Positions 33,355-42,236 of a DNA stretch of 64,000 bases are shown one piece after another. The notes under the pieces are model-generated. The model worked only from the letters and a program-made list of their open reading frames with translations. It was not told the DNA's origin and searched no databases. The DNA comes from Candidatus Kapaibacterium sp. (lineage in GTDB: Bacteria; Bacteroidota; Ignavibacteria; Kapaibacteriales; Kapaibacteriaceae): positions 1 through 64,000 of the forward strand of contig JAURGP010000002.1 in assembly GCA_030833725.1 (NCBI GenBank), read 5' to 3'. The translations under genes and the position numbers were made by a program. Within the stretch, counting starts at the first letter, position 1. Each line of letters starts with the position of its first letter.

Positions 33355-33543
33355 CTACTCCACCGTGCGTACGCCGCGGTAGCCTACATTAGCGCGATGG
33401 GAGGCAGAAGAAGTGACTGCGAATTCCCGGTCTGACACACGTAAAATCGTTCCAACATTATTCCATGTGCCCCCGCTCTCAAGCCCAGCCGTGCAGCTGG
33501 CAGCAAAAGCTCGAGTCGCAGCAAACAGAAGAGCTAATGCGAC
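33355..33543 (-). pseudogene. C-terminal remnant of a formylglycine-generating-enzyme (SUMF1/FGE) domain
   Basis: Minus-strand frame ending at the TAG at 33355. It reads AASCTAGLESGGTWNN, VGTILRVSDREFAVTSSASH and RANVGYRGVRTVE, matching the end of FGE-sulfatase domains (GGSW..., then GxRxV). No start codon or N-terminal half is present. The recognisable part covers only about 45 codons; it stops 13 bp from the repeat at 33308-33341 and is followed upstream by the symporter stop. It is a leftover of a larger gene. The frame happens to be in phase with the symporter, so readthrough of the TGA would append it, but there is no reason to think that happens. Confidence 0.6.
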
Positions 33544-35175
33544 TCAGGAATCGGTTCGCGCAGTGGTTCTCCACACCCACGCAAGAAACATGACTGCGAT
33601 GGCTCCAATTGCATTAAGCCAGAGGAAGCTGATCGCATCTGTCATCCAGAGTGTGATGACCAGCGCTTCGGCAATCAGCGTGGCGTAGAAGACAGCGTTC
33701 CCGTTGGCTTTCTTCACGAAAAACGCTGTGAGGAAGATTCCCAGCATGGGCCCGTAGAACAAGCTGCCCAGCACGTTTACCGCTTCGATCAGGGACCCCA
33801 TGCGGGCCGCTGCCATACTCACCGCAATGCTAAAGAGACCCCAGAGCAGTGTATGGGTGGATGGCTTTTGCAGCAACGGGATCGTTGATGGAAAGTCTAC
33901 AAAGCTGGCCGTAGCCAGCGAGTGCAGGGCTGCAGAGATACTCCCCCACGAAGCCATCATGATGACGGCAAAAATCAAACCCACCATACCGGCTGGTAGT
34001 GCCGTGCGCACAAAGTGCAGGAACACGTAGTTGGCATCGTTCGACTCTGCGATCCCGTTGGCCTTCACCAGATCCTGAAACGAACCCCGAACCGCCTGTA
34101 CACGCTGTCGCACATCTTGGAAGGACTCCACCGAGGATGTTCCATCGATGACACTCGTAGCAGTGGCATGAAGTTCGGTGTTCATATCAAGCCATTGCTG
34201 TTGCAACTGTGATGTTTGCTCGGGTGAGAGTTTCTCTACGCGCTCTACCACTCTTGGGTTGAAAAACACCGGTGCCGGTAACAGACTGTAGTACCCAACC
34301 AACAGCGCGCCAATGAGCAGAATCCCGAACTGCATGGGAACCTTTACCACGCCATTGAGCAGCATTCCGATGCGGCTCTCTCGAACACCCTTGCCTGTAA
34401 TCCAACGTCCAACCTGACTCTGATCGGTACCGAAGTACGACAGCGCCAGAAAGAAGCCCCCTACCAGACCACTCCACAGTGTGTACTTGTCGTTAACGTC
34501 GAAGGTGGTAACAATCACGTTCATGGTACCACTCAGGCGTGCAAGTTCAAGAGCATCGGACAGTGTGGCGCCCTGGGGGAGGGTGCTTTGTAGGAAGTAC
34601 ACTGAAGCTGCCATGGACGACATGATGATGAGAAACATCACTGTTTGGGTGTTGGCTACGGCCTTGGCTCCACCTCGCCACGTATACACCATCAACAAGC
34701 CCCCTACCAGCACATTGGTGAGGTAGATGTTCCAGCCGAGAATCGTGCTTACAATGATGCTGGGTGCATAGATGCTGATGCCCGTGCTAAGACCGCGCGA
34801 GAGTAGGAACAGTACGCTACTGAGTGTCCGCGTGCGTCGGTCGAATCGCTTCTCGAGATACTCATAGGCGGTGTACACCTTTTGAGATCGAAAGATGGGG
34901 ATAAACACCACGCTGATCACCACCATGGCCAATGGCAGTCCGAAGTAGTACTGTACGAAGCGCATGCCGTCGGTATAGGCCTGGCCGGGTGCCGACAGAA
35001 ACGTAATGGCGCTGGCCTGTGTAGCCATCACACCCAGCAACACCGACCACCACGGCAAACTCCGGTCTGCGAGCAAGTAGGCATCATTGGCGCGTTGATT
35101 GCGGCCACTGTATACGCCATAGGCAAGAATCGCCACCAACAACAACACAAACACCACACTGTCTAGCCACGTCAT
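33544..35175 (-). CDS. Sodium:solute symporter (SSS family)
   Basis: 543 residues, about 13-14 membrane helices. Family landmarks are the N-terminal VVFVLLLVAILAYGVYSGRN, LPWWSVLLGVMATQASAITFLSAPGQAYTDG, FLALSYFGTDQSQVGRWITGKG and the ALHSLATASFVDF segment. An insert of about 70 residues (VVERVEKLSPEQTSQLQQQ to SFQDLVKANG) between helices is predicted soluble and is not found in short family members. Substrate cannot be read; sugars, amino acids and sialic acid are all used by relatives. Its start overlaps the PIG-L gene by 4 bp, suggesting uptake of a product released by that deacetylase. Confidence 0.9.
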   Translation of the reverse strand: MTWLDSVVFVLLLVAILAYGVYSGRNQRANDAYLLADRSLPWWSVLLGVMATQASAITFLSAPGQAYTDGMRFVQYYFGLPLAMVVISVVFIPIFRSQKVYTAYEYLEKRFDRRTRTLSSVLFLLSRGLSTGISIYAPSIIVSTILGWNIYLTNVLVGGLLMVYTWRGGAKAVANTQTVMFLIIMSSMAASVYFLQSTLPQGATLSDALELARLSGTMNVIVTTFDVNDKYTLWSGLVGGFFLALSYFGTDQSQVGRWITGKGVRESRIGMLLNGVVKVPMQFGILLIGALLVGYYSLLPAPVFFNPRVVERVEKLSPEQTSQLQQQWLDMNTELHATATSVIDGTSSVESFQDVRQRVQAVRGSFQDLVKANGIAESNDANYVFLHFVRTALPAGMVGLIFAVIMMASWGSISAALHSLATASFVDFPSTIPLLQKPSTHTLLWGLFSIAVSMAAARMGSLIEAVNVLGSLFYGPMLGIFLTAFFVKKANGNAVFYATLIAEALVITLWMTDAISFLWLNAIGAIAVMFLAWVWRTTARTDS

Positions 35176-37586
35176 TTGCCTGCTCCACCGGCGCTCATCA
35201 TGTTGGCTAGCAGCTTCAGCGCTCCAGGCACACCAGCAGGTACGTTTCGGAACAGCGATAACGCACAGTACACGTAGTGCCCCTTTCCGTACGAGGCATA
35301 CACAAGTGATCCTTCCTGTGCATCCTCTCCAGCATCGTTCATACTCAGTAGACGCTGGTACCGCTCATCATGATCGCCGGTGAAGTACAAACCCCGCTCC
35401 TGCACCCATCCAGAAAAGTCGTCGGGTTCAATACGATTGGGGGTCGTCATCAGGATGTGGTCGGGATCTCTCAGCGTTACAGTGGCATTCTCCTCCGTCA
35501 CCCGGTTACGCGTGATCTTCATCGGAAACGGGCCAATCTCTGTGGTCTTCAGATTACCAGTTGTGTTGTACTGCATCACCAGCGTACCACCCTGCTCTAC
35601 ATACTGCATCAGTGCCGGCATCACGTAGGTCATGTCCGTGCGCGTGTTCAGGGCGCGGATACCTACCAGCACAGCATCGTAGGTGTCAAGCAACTGCTGA
35701 GTGTTGAGCAGTTGGTCGGTGGACACCACATCCACCCGCACGCCCATGGTACGCAGGACGTCTGCCGTTGCCTCGCCAGCCCCTTCCACAAAAGCGATGC
35801 GCCGAGCCGTTACACGAAGAGGTTCGGCTACCACCCGCAGACGCGCTGGTTCAAGGTACTGCAGGGTAGGAAGGTGGTCATACTGCATCACGCGGACGCA
35901 ATGCTGAAACGTGTGCTGTGCATGAGTAACAAGCACATCCACGTTATCCGACTGCTGTGTTTGAATCGGCACCGACAGCAGGGTATCCGTATTGGCCGCC
36001 ATCGAAAAGGTCACGGTGGTAAGGGGCTCACCACGGCTGCTGCGTACCGAGAGTGTAGCGTTACTGATGTCACGGTAGGCTCTCAGGCGAATGCCGATGG
36101 TACCCTGACCATTGTTCACAACAACGAGCGTCGTTGTTGGCTCGATGCTCACATCGGGAATCACCCGCAGCTCCTCGATCACATCGCCCTTGAGTGGGTC
36201 GAGATGTTTGTAGCTAAGAGGCACCGTAACCAACAGCAGTGCTCCATCTACATCCAGATGTACCGTACACTGCAGTTCGGGAGGAGTGGTTGGTTCGCCC
36301 AGGAGATCTTCGTTCTCTAACGCAAACAGACCGCCTTCCGGATCCTTCTGCAGCCAGTAGGGATTGGTGGTGGGCGTGGTTTGCGGTATCTGGATCTGAT
36401 ACGATCGGGTTACCAACTGATCGTTGCCAAGTACAACCACATCTGCGGTTGACACCTGTGGAAGGTCCACCTTCATCAATCGCACGTTGGGCGCCCGGAC
36501 CACCACGCGGAGTGTTACGGCAACAGAGTCGCCGGGCAGCACCATCGGAGTGGACACAGACGCGTCCACGGTTAGACCCATCGCCGAGGTGATCACCGAT
36601 TCGACCTCTGAGAGTTTCAGCGCTCGCCAGAAGGGATCGTTGATCGTAGCGATCATCGATCGGATGCGTAACAACGCTGGCAGATGGTTCTGCGGATCTG
36701 TGGTCCAGAAGTTGTCGATCACCACTTGAATTGCTCTACCAATGTCTGGTCGATCAATGCGATTCCACGTGGTGTCGATTCCGTTGAAGAGGCTGGTTGT
36801 AGGGGGCTCTCCGTACCATGTTTCGAAGTACTCTGGCTGTGTTCCTGGTGTGCTTGGTGTACCTGCACCCTGACTCTTGTGCAGGCTTCTGCTCCTGCCG
36901 GCCAGTTCGCCATATCCCATGCCGATAAGAGGGTCGTACTGACCAACCTGCAGAGCAAACTGGCTCTCCGTGATCGTGCTGCGGTCGCCAAATCGATACG
37001 CGTTGAAGAGCAGTCGGTGCGGACGAAGATGGCTCGGGCATGAGGCTACAGCTGCCTGTGCAAGAATGGCCGACGCCTCATGTTGTCCGTGACCTGCCAT
37101 ACGTGATGCTGGAAAACGGCAGATCATCACATCCGGCCGGAACCTCTCCATGACATGGATGATGTCCCGCACGAGTTGGGCAGAGTCCCAATGAGTAAAT
37201 GTCTCCCGAGCAGTCTTCGAAAAACCGAAGTCCAGTGCTCGGGTAAAGTACTGCTCTGCTCCATCCAATCTCCGTGCCGCCAGAAGTTCGTGGGTGCGGA
37301 TCAATCCCAGCGCCGAGCCCAGTTCACCACCGATGATATTCTGGCCACCATCACCCCGCGTAAGCGACAGGTAGGCTGTACGCACGTGTTTGCCCCGGGC
37401 CAGCCAGCTCAGTAGGCGCGTGTTCTCATCGTCGGGGTGGGCGGCTACATACAACACGGACGTCAGTGACTGCAACCGTTGCAGATCACCATACAGTACC
37501 GAGGACATCTGTGGCTGTAGCTGCTGGGCATGCAGCGCAACCCCGATGCACAGCGCTAGTACACCGAAACAACAGCGTTTGATCAT
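35172..37586 (-). CDS. Large exported PIG-L family deacetylase
   Basis: 804 residues with a signal peptide (CCFGVLALCIGVALHAQ). The N-terminal domain (about 35-270) is a PIG-L/LmbE zinc deacetylase: YVAAHPDDENTRLLSWL (AHPDDE), LTRGDGGQN and AGHGQHEAS. The next 500 residues are beta-rich domains ending in a glutamine-amidotransferase-like/ThuA-like region (YDAVLVGIRALNTRTDMTYVMPALMQYVEQGGTLVMQYN). This architecture is common in Bacteroidota and often sits beside an SSS symporter. It probably removes N-acetyl groups from sugar conjugates. Coupled to the symporter by a 4-bp overlap. Confidence 0.88.
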   Translation of the reverse strand: MIKRCCFGVLALCIGVALHAQQLQPQMSSVLYGDLQRLQSLTSVLYVAAHPDDENTRLLSWLARGKHVRTAYLSLTRGDGGQNIIGGELGSALGLIRTHELLAARRLDGAEQYFTRALDFGFSKTARETFTHWDSAQLVRDIIHVMERFRPDVMICRFPASRMAGHGQHEASAILAQAAVASCPSHLRPHRLLFNAYRFGDRSTITESQFALQVGQYDPLIGMGYGELAGRSRSLHKSQGAGTPSTPGTQPEYFETWYGEPPTTSLFNGIDTTWNRIDRPDIGRAIQVVIDNFWTTDPQNHLPALLRIRSMIATINDPFWRALKLSEVESVITSAMGLTVDASVSTPMVLPGDSVAVTLRVVVRAPNVRLMKVDLPQVSTADVVVLGNDQLVTRSYQIQIPQTTPTTNPYWLQKDPEGGLFALENEDLLGEPTTPPELQCTVHLDVDGALLLVTVPLSYKHLDPLKGDVIEELRVIPDVSIEPTTTLVVVNNGQGTIGIRLRAYRDISNATLSVRSSRGEPLTTVTFSMAANTDTLLSVPIQTQQSDNVDVLVTHAQHTFQHCVRVMQYDHLPTLQYLEPARLRVVAEPLRVTARRIAFVEGAGEATADVLRTMGVRVDVVSTDQLLNTQQLLDTYDAVLVGIRALNTRTDMTYVMPALMQYVEQGGTLVMQYNTTGNLKTTEIGPFPMKITRNRVTEENATVTLRDPDHILMTTPNRIEPDDFSGWVQERGLYFTGDHDERYQRLLSMNDAGEDAQEGSLVYASYGKGHYVYCALSLFRNVPAGVPGALKLLANMMSAGGAGK

Positions 37587-37608
37587 GACATGCGGGAGAA
37601 TGATGGAC

Positions 37609-38448
37609 CTACTTCAACGAATCCAGCAGCGCTTGCGTTGCCGTGTAGTAGCTCTTCTCACCATCGGTACCCTTCGTGAGTTCACGAACCTTGGCCACAG
37701 CTTCACGACACACGGTTGCGTTGTTCACCTTGGCAGCAATCTCTGCTACCAGCATATGCTGCCAATACTGCTTCGGGTTGGCTGCAGCCGACCGCTGGGC
37801 ATAGTCGAGGGCTTTGTCCAGATTCTGATTGGTGCTCAGGTAGTACTGTGCTGCCGCACGGTACGGAATGTTCGGGCGCTCGATGGCTTGTTCGATCTCC
37901 TTCATCAGGCGGGCGTTGTTGTCGGCCTTGACAGGAATCGACACATGGGTGCGATCCCATGCAAGGTCGATCGTGCAGGTGTTGTAGGTGATGTTTCCTA
38001 CGCCAATGGTAAAGGTTTCCACGGGAGCTGTCAGGGTAGTAGGCTTGATGGTGAATCGAACCACGTCGTCCTTAGTATCGTAGCCGTTCGAGCCCCAGCT
38101 GCCGGTGTTGGTGTTGATGATTACTTCCCATTCCGAGGTTCCTGGAACGGTGTACAGCGAATACGAACCTGGTTTGATGGACGTACCGGCAATAACAACT
38201 TCTTCGCCAAACATGACCTTCGTTGCAGCATTGGCACCCGTACGCCACACCTGATTGTACGGCACGAGGTCTCCAAAGATGACTCGGCCTTTCATCGATG
38301 GACGACTGTACGTGATCTCGATCTTCGACGTTGCGAACTCCTGCATGATGGTGCTGGTAGGGCTCAGGACCGGAAGTTTCAGCTGGGCTGTAGCAATGGA
38401 TGTGCTCAGTACAAGAAGTGCAAGCATCAATGAGCGCGTTACTGTCAT
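37609..38448 (-). CDS. DUF2911 family exported protein
   Basis: 279 residues with a signal peptide (MTVTRSLMLALLVLSTSIATAQ). The DUF2911 domain fills residues 25-165: KIEITYSRPSMKGRVIFGDLVPYNQVWRTGANAATKV, SIKPGSYSLYTVPGTSEWEVIINTNTGSWGSNGYDTKDDVVRF. The C-terminal region (PYRAAAQYYLSTNQNLDKALDYAQRSAAANPKQYW) resembles TPR-type helices. Function unknown. It lies between the PIG-L and antiporter genes on the same strand. Confidence 0.93.
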   Translation of the reverse strand: MTVTRSLMLALLVLSTSIATAQLKLPVLSPTSTIMQEFATSKIEITYSRPSMKGRVIFGDLVPYNQVWRTGANAATKVMFGEEVVIAGTSIKPGSYSLYTVPGTSEWEVIINTNTGSWGSNGYDTKDDVVRFTIKPTTLTAPVETFTIGVGNITYNTCTIDLAWDRTHVSIPVKADNNARLMKEIEQAIERPNIPYRAAAQYYLSTNQNLDKALDYAQRSAAANPKQYWQHMLVAEIAAKVNNATVCREAVAKVRELTKGTDGEKSYYTATQALLDSLK

Positions 38449-38474
38449 GGGATATCCTGGATGAATGTGGAGAG

Positions 38475-39689
38475 TTATGAATCGTAGTCGTCGGTTGTGT
38501 GAACTTCCTGGAGGGCCTCACGTAGACTGGTTTTATGCCGCTTTGCCAAGGCAAACACCGGAAACAATAGCACCGTAACCACGCCCGCTCCAACCAGGGC
38601 TGCTGCTGTTTCTGGTAGCATCTGTTGAGTTTCCAATCCGATGTCCGTGATCACCACTACCAGTGGCAGGGCCGTTGAAGTCATCAGAGCAAATGGAGCC
38701 CAGTCTTCCTTCGGTAAATCCTTTCGATACACGGGCAGGAGCGTCAAGCCTCGGATCGAGAACATCAACAGCACATACATTGGCACCAGCAGGAGCGTCC
38801 ACGGCTGTGCTAACAACGCACCGAGATCGAAAAAAATGCCCGTTGTCACAAAAAACGCTGGCACGAGGAAGCCATAACTGATGGCCTCCAGGCGATGCAT
38901 CAGGCGCTGGCCATGGTCGCCCTTGCTCATCAGCGCCACGATCAAGCCAGCCGTGAATGATCCAAGTACCACGTCCAGACCGAACTCTGCGGCCAATACC
39001 ACCATGCCAACCAGGATGAGTATCGATACCCGAACCGCGAATTGACTGCTCGACTGCAACCACGTGGAAAGGAAGCGAAAGATGAAGATTCCACGAACTC
39101 GTGTGGCACTATACACCGATGAGACCGCTAGGATCACAAATCCGATCATCAAGATCACCTGCTCCGATACTTCGAAGTGGCGAGTATGAATGAGGGGAAT
39201 CGCCACAATCGGACCAAGTTCACCAAGGGCACCGGCGCCGAGAACGTATTTACCAAAGGTTGTGGGTAGTTCTTTCGCGTCCCTCATGATGGGTATCAGC
39301 GCACCAATAGCGGTGGTTGTAAGGGCAACGGCAACAAAGAGCGGGGCCTCAATCACATCGATAGCGTACAACCCCCACGACAGCAACAGTGCTACGGCAA
39401 AGGACAGCACCCAACTAAACGTTCCCAACCAGAGGAATCGGCCTCCTACGGGATGCTCCTTCAACTCCGCTCCGGCCATGAAGAAGAGGAACACCATTCC
39501 CAGGTAGCCAAAGAACTTGAGTTCGGGAACAGCCGGCACCCAACCCAGGACATGTGGCCCCACGATGATGCCCAGCAGGATTTCCACCACAACGATCGGT
39601 AGGCGGAACCCGATTGGAATTCGGGCTACCAACGGGGACACCGTGGAGATGATTCCGATCACGAAGAGAGCTGGAACGAGGTTCTCCAT
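38475..39689 (-). CDS. Cation:proton antiporter (CPA2/Kef-type membrane subunit)
   Basis: 404 residues from the ATG at 39689 (MENLVPALFVIGIISTVSP); a TTG three codons earlier is open. About 12 helices. Typical of the CPA2 family are LPIVVVEILLGIIVGPHVLGW, FLGMVFLFFMAGAELK-like helix 3 (YLGMVFLFFMAGAELKEHP), the ALTTTAIGALIPIMRD segment and the later VVLGSFTAGLIVALMSKG. It lacks a cytosolic TrkA/RCK domain. It probably exchanges K+ or Na+ for protons. It diverges from the RmlD-like gene with only 23 bp between starts. Confidence 0.9.
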   Translation of the reverse strand: MENLVPALFVIGIISTVSPLVARIPIGFRLPIVVVEILLGIIVGPHVLGWVPAVPELKFFGYLGMVFLFFMAGAELKEHPVGGRFLWLGTFSWVLSFAVALLLSWGLYAIDVIEAPLFVAVALTTTAIGALIPIMRDAKELPTTFGKYVLGAGALGELGPIVAIPLIHTRHFEVSEQVILMIGFVILAVSSVYSATRVRGIFIFRFLSTWLQSSSQFAVRVSILILVGMVVLAAEFGLDVVLGSFTAGLIVALMSKGDHGQRLMHRLEAISYGFLVPAFFVTTGIFFDLGALLAQPWTLLLVPMYVLLMFSIRGLTLLPVYRKDLPKEDWAPFALMTSTALPLVVVITDIGLETQQMLPETAAALVGAGVVTVLLFPVFALAKRHKTSLREALQEVHTTDDYDS

Positions 39690-39712
39690 AGGCGGCAATC
39701 TAACTTTGTTGG

Positions 39713-40615
39713 ATGAACATCACTATCATCGGAGCTGGAAGTACCACGGCACGGGCACTCGTGCCGATGCTTATTGCCGAAACCGACTGGAACCTCCACC
39801 TCATCTCCTCGCAGGAAGCCCCCTACCAGCACGAGCGGATTACCAGTGCAGTAGTGGATGTGATTGATCGATCGGCGCTGAAGGCTGCCGTGATGCCGCA
39901 CAATCCGGATGTGATCATCAATGCTGCGGCCCTTACGAATGTTGATCAGTGCGAGACGGATAAGGGGCTGGCACACATGTTCAATGTGAACCTCGTGGAA
40001 CATGTGGTACGTGTGGCCCGCTCCACCGATGCCTATGTGATTCACCTGTCCACGGACTTCGTGTTTAATGGCGAGGATGGTCCATACGACGAAGACGCCG
40101 TCCCCGATCCGATCAACTACTACGGCCGAACAAAGTTGGCCGGTGAAAACGTGGTGGTAAGTAGTGGGGTGGATGCCACGATTTTGCGAACGAACGTGGT
40201 GTACGGTCCCCCACCTGCGCGAATGGATTTCGTGCGATGGATCATCCGCGCCATGGACACCGATACCGACATCAACGTCGTCACCGACCAGTACTGCAAT
40301 CCCACGTATGTGGATGATCTGGCTTTGGCCATTCTGCGATGCATCGAGCGACGTGCTACGGGCCTGTACCACATTGGCGGAGCCGACTACCTGAGTCGGT
40401 ACCAGATCGCAGAGCGGGTGGTGGCGTTCTTCAAGGGACGTCCGTCGCTCGTTGCGCCCACTACCAGTGATTTGCTCGACCAGGCCGCCAGGCGACCCTT
40501 ACGAGGAGGGCTGGTGCCTCTCAAAGCCGAAGCGAAGCTTGGGATTCGCTTTCGAGGATTGGAGAGTGGGTTGGTATCGCTGCGCAGAGCACTGTTTGCT
40601 GGACGTCCCCAGTAA
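39713..40615 (+). CDS. RmlD-like NAD-dependent sugar reductase/SDR
   Basis: 300 residues, extended short-chain dehydrogenase. RmlD features are DVIINAAALTNVDQCETDKGLAHMFNVNLVEHVVRVA, VIHLSTDFVFNGEDGPYDED, the catalytic YYGRTKLAGE (YxxxK) and ILRTNVVYGP. The glycine motif is unusual: GAGSTTARAL, where GANGQLG is expected, so nucleotide binding may differ. RmlD makes dTDP-L-rhamnose; no rmlA-C genes are nearby, so the true substrate could be another nucleotide sugar. It is convergent with comM at a distance of 1 bp. Confidence 0.85.
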   Translation: MNITIIGAGSTTARALVPMLIAETDWNLHLISSQEAPYQHERITSAVVDVIDRSALKAAVMPHNPDVIINAAALTNVDQCETDKGLAHMFNVNLVEHVVRVARSTDAYVIHLSTDFVFNGEDGPYDEDAVPDPINYYGRTKLAGENVVVSSGVDATILRTNVVYGPPPARMDFVRWIIRAMDTDTDINVVTDQYCNPTYVDDLALAILRCIERRATGLYHIGGADYLSRYQIAERVVAFFKGRPSLVAPTTSDLLDQAARRPLRGGLVPLKAEAKLGIRFRGLESGLVSLRRALFAGRPQ

Positions 40616-40616
40616 C

Positions 40617-42161
40617 TCATCCATTCCAGTACGGACGATCCAGGGTTCGGTAGTTCACGGCCTCGGCCATGTGCGCGGCCAGGACGGCTTCGGAACCATT
40701 GAGATCGGCGATGGTGCGTGAAACTTTGAGAATTCTCCCGTAGGCCCGCGCCGACAGCGACAACTTCTGCATCGATCGTTTGAGGATTTCCATGGCCAGT
40801 GGTTCAGCCCGTACAAGGTTCTCCACGTCCTGAGCGGTCATGTCGGCGTTCTTGTACACATCCTTTCGCCCCGCAAATCGAACCTGTTGTTGCTTGCGAG
40901 CCGCCACGACTCGCTTGCGAATGTTCACCGATGACTCTCCAGCCGGTGCATGGGAGATGTCGTGGACAGCCACAGCTGGAACATCTACGTGCAGGTCGAT
41001 GCGGTCGAGCAGAGGTCCCGAGATTCGCGCCATGTACTTGGCCACGTGTTCAGGCTTGCATGTGCATTCACGTATGGTGCTGCCGAAGTGTCCGCATGGA
41101 CACGGATTCATCGAACATACCAGCATCACATTGGCCGGATACTCCACAGACATCTTCGTCCTGGAGATGCGTACGCACCGATCTTCAAGGGGCTGCCTCA
41201 GCACCTCTAGGACGTTGCGTTGAAACTCCGGTAACTCGTCAAGAAACAACACACCGTGATGTGCCAGAGTAATCTCGCCGGCGCGCACCGTGCCTACGCC
41301 CCCTCCCACCAGCGCTGCATCGGAAATCGTATGATGGGGTGCGCGGAACGGACGCTCCGTCACCAGCGATGCTCCGGTAGGCAGGATACCCGCAACCGAG
41401 TGAATGGTGGTCGTTTCAAGGGCCTCATCAATCGACAGTGGCGGCAGAATCGTGGGGAGGCGCTTGGCCAGCATGGTCTTGCCCGATCCTGGCGGGCCAA
41501 CCATGATCATGTTGTGACCGCCCGCTGCAGCGATTTCCAGGGCACGCTTCACTCCGGCTTGACCCTTCACGTCGGCAAGATCTACCGATGGGTGCAAGTG
41601 GCCTTGTTCAAACACGGCCTGTACATCAATGCGATGGGGAGGCAGCGGTTGTGCGCCATTCAGGTGTTCGATACAGTCGCTCAGCGTGTGTACAGGTAGA
41701 ATGTCGATACCCTCAATCACCGCTGCTTCCGAGGCATTGGCGGCTGGCAGGAGAATGCGTTCAAAGCCAGCGTTTTTTAGCATCACCACGATGGGCAGGA
41801 CTCCACGTGCCGGTCGTACCATGCCATCGAAGGCAAGCTCCCCGATCATGGCGGTTTTCTCCAGCATGGTAGCGTCGAGTTCCTTAAGGGCTGCCTGTGT
41901 GGCTATGGCGATCGGAAGGTCGAAGGCACTCCCCTCCTTTCGGACGTCGGCAGGAGCCAGATTCACCGTGTACTTCTTGTGCGGCAACCCCAGCTGCGCT
42001 GTCTTGAGTGCTGCCTGCACACGGTCGCGACTCTCGCGAACGGAGCCATCTGGGAGTCCTACGACCTGGAAGGCGGGCAGGGCATTCTCTACGTACACTT
42101 CGATTTCTACGAGGTAGGCAGTGATCCCCAACACGGCTGCGGAATACGCTTTGGCATACAT
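40617..42161 (-). CDS. comM: YifB/ComM-type Mg-chelatase family AAA+ ATPase
   Basis: 514 residues from the ATG at 42161 (MYAKAYSAAVLGITAYLVEIEVYVENALPAFQVVGLPD); the open frame upstream is rejected because the family begins at this Met. The N-terminal ChlI-like domain is followed by the AAA+ core with Walker A GPPGSGKTMLAKRLP, Walker B GVLFLDELPEF and a zinc-binding-like CSMNPCPCGHFGSTIRECTC. ComM is a hexameric helicase that helps branch migration during natural transformation in other bacteria. The gene ends 1 bp from the convergent RmlD-like gene. Confidence 0.95.
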   Translation of the reverse strand: MYAKAYSAAVLGITAYLVEIEVYVENALPAFQVVGLPDGSVRESRDRVQAALKTAQLGLPHKKYTVNLAPADVRKEGSAFDLPIAIATQAALKELDATMLEKTAMIGELAFDGMVRPARGVLPIVVMLKNAGFERILLPAANASEAAVIEGIDILPVHTLSDCIEHLNGAQPLPPHRIDVQAVFEQGHLHPSVDLADVKGQAGVKRALEIAAAGGHNMIMVGPPGSGKTMLAKRLPTILPPLSIDEALETTTIHSVAGILPTGASLVTERPFRAPHHTISDAALVGGGVGTVRAGEITLAHHGVLFLDELPEFQRNVLEVLRQPLEDRCVRISRTKMSVEYPANVMLVCSMNPCPCGHFGSTIRECTCKPEHVAKYMARISGPLLDRIDLHVDVPAVAVHDISHAPAGESSVNIRKRVVAARKQQQVRFAGRKDVYKNADMTAQDVENLVRAEPLAMEILKRSMQKLSLSARAYGRILKVSRTIADLNGSEAVLAAHMAEAVNYRTLDRPYWNG

Positions 42162-42236
42162 GCGATATCTCCAGTGGTTATCGCTACCGTGATGTGCCGT
42201 CGGAGAAATGGGACGTAGGTCGTATTTTTGCCCGCA

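Noticed and set aside
35370-36320. 316-codon plus-strand open frame opposite the large PIG-L gene
   Set aside because: Antisense shadow with no domain; the minus-strand gene has catalytic motifs.
36764-36777. A third parS site containing CACGTG
   Set aside because: Only the central bases match; the outer TGTT/AACA arms are absent. Other CACGTG words in the window fail in the same way.
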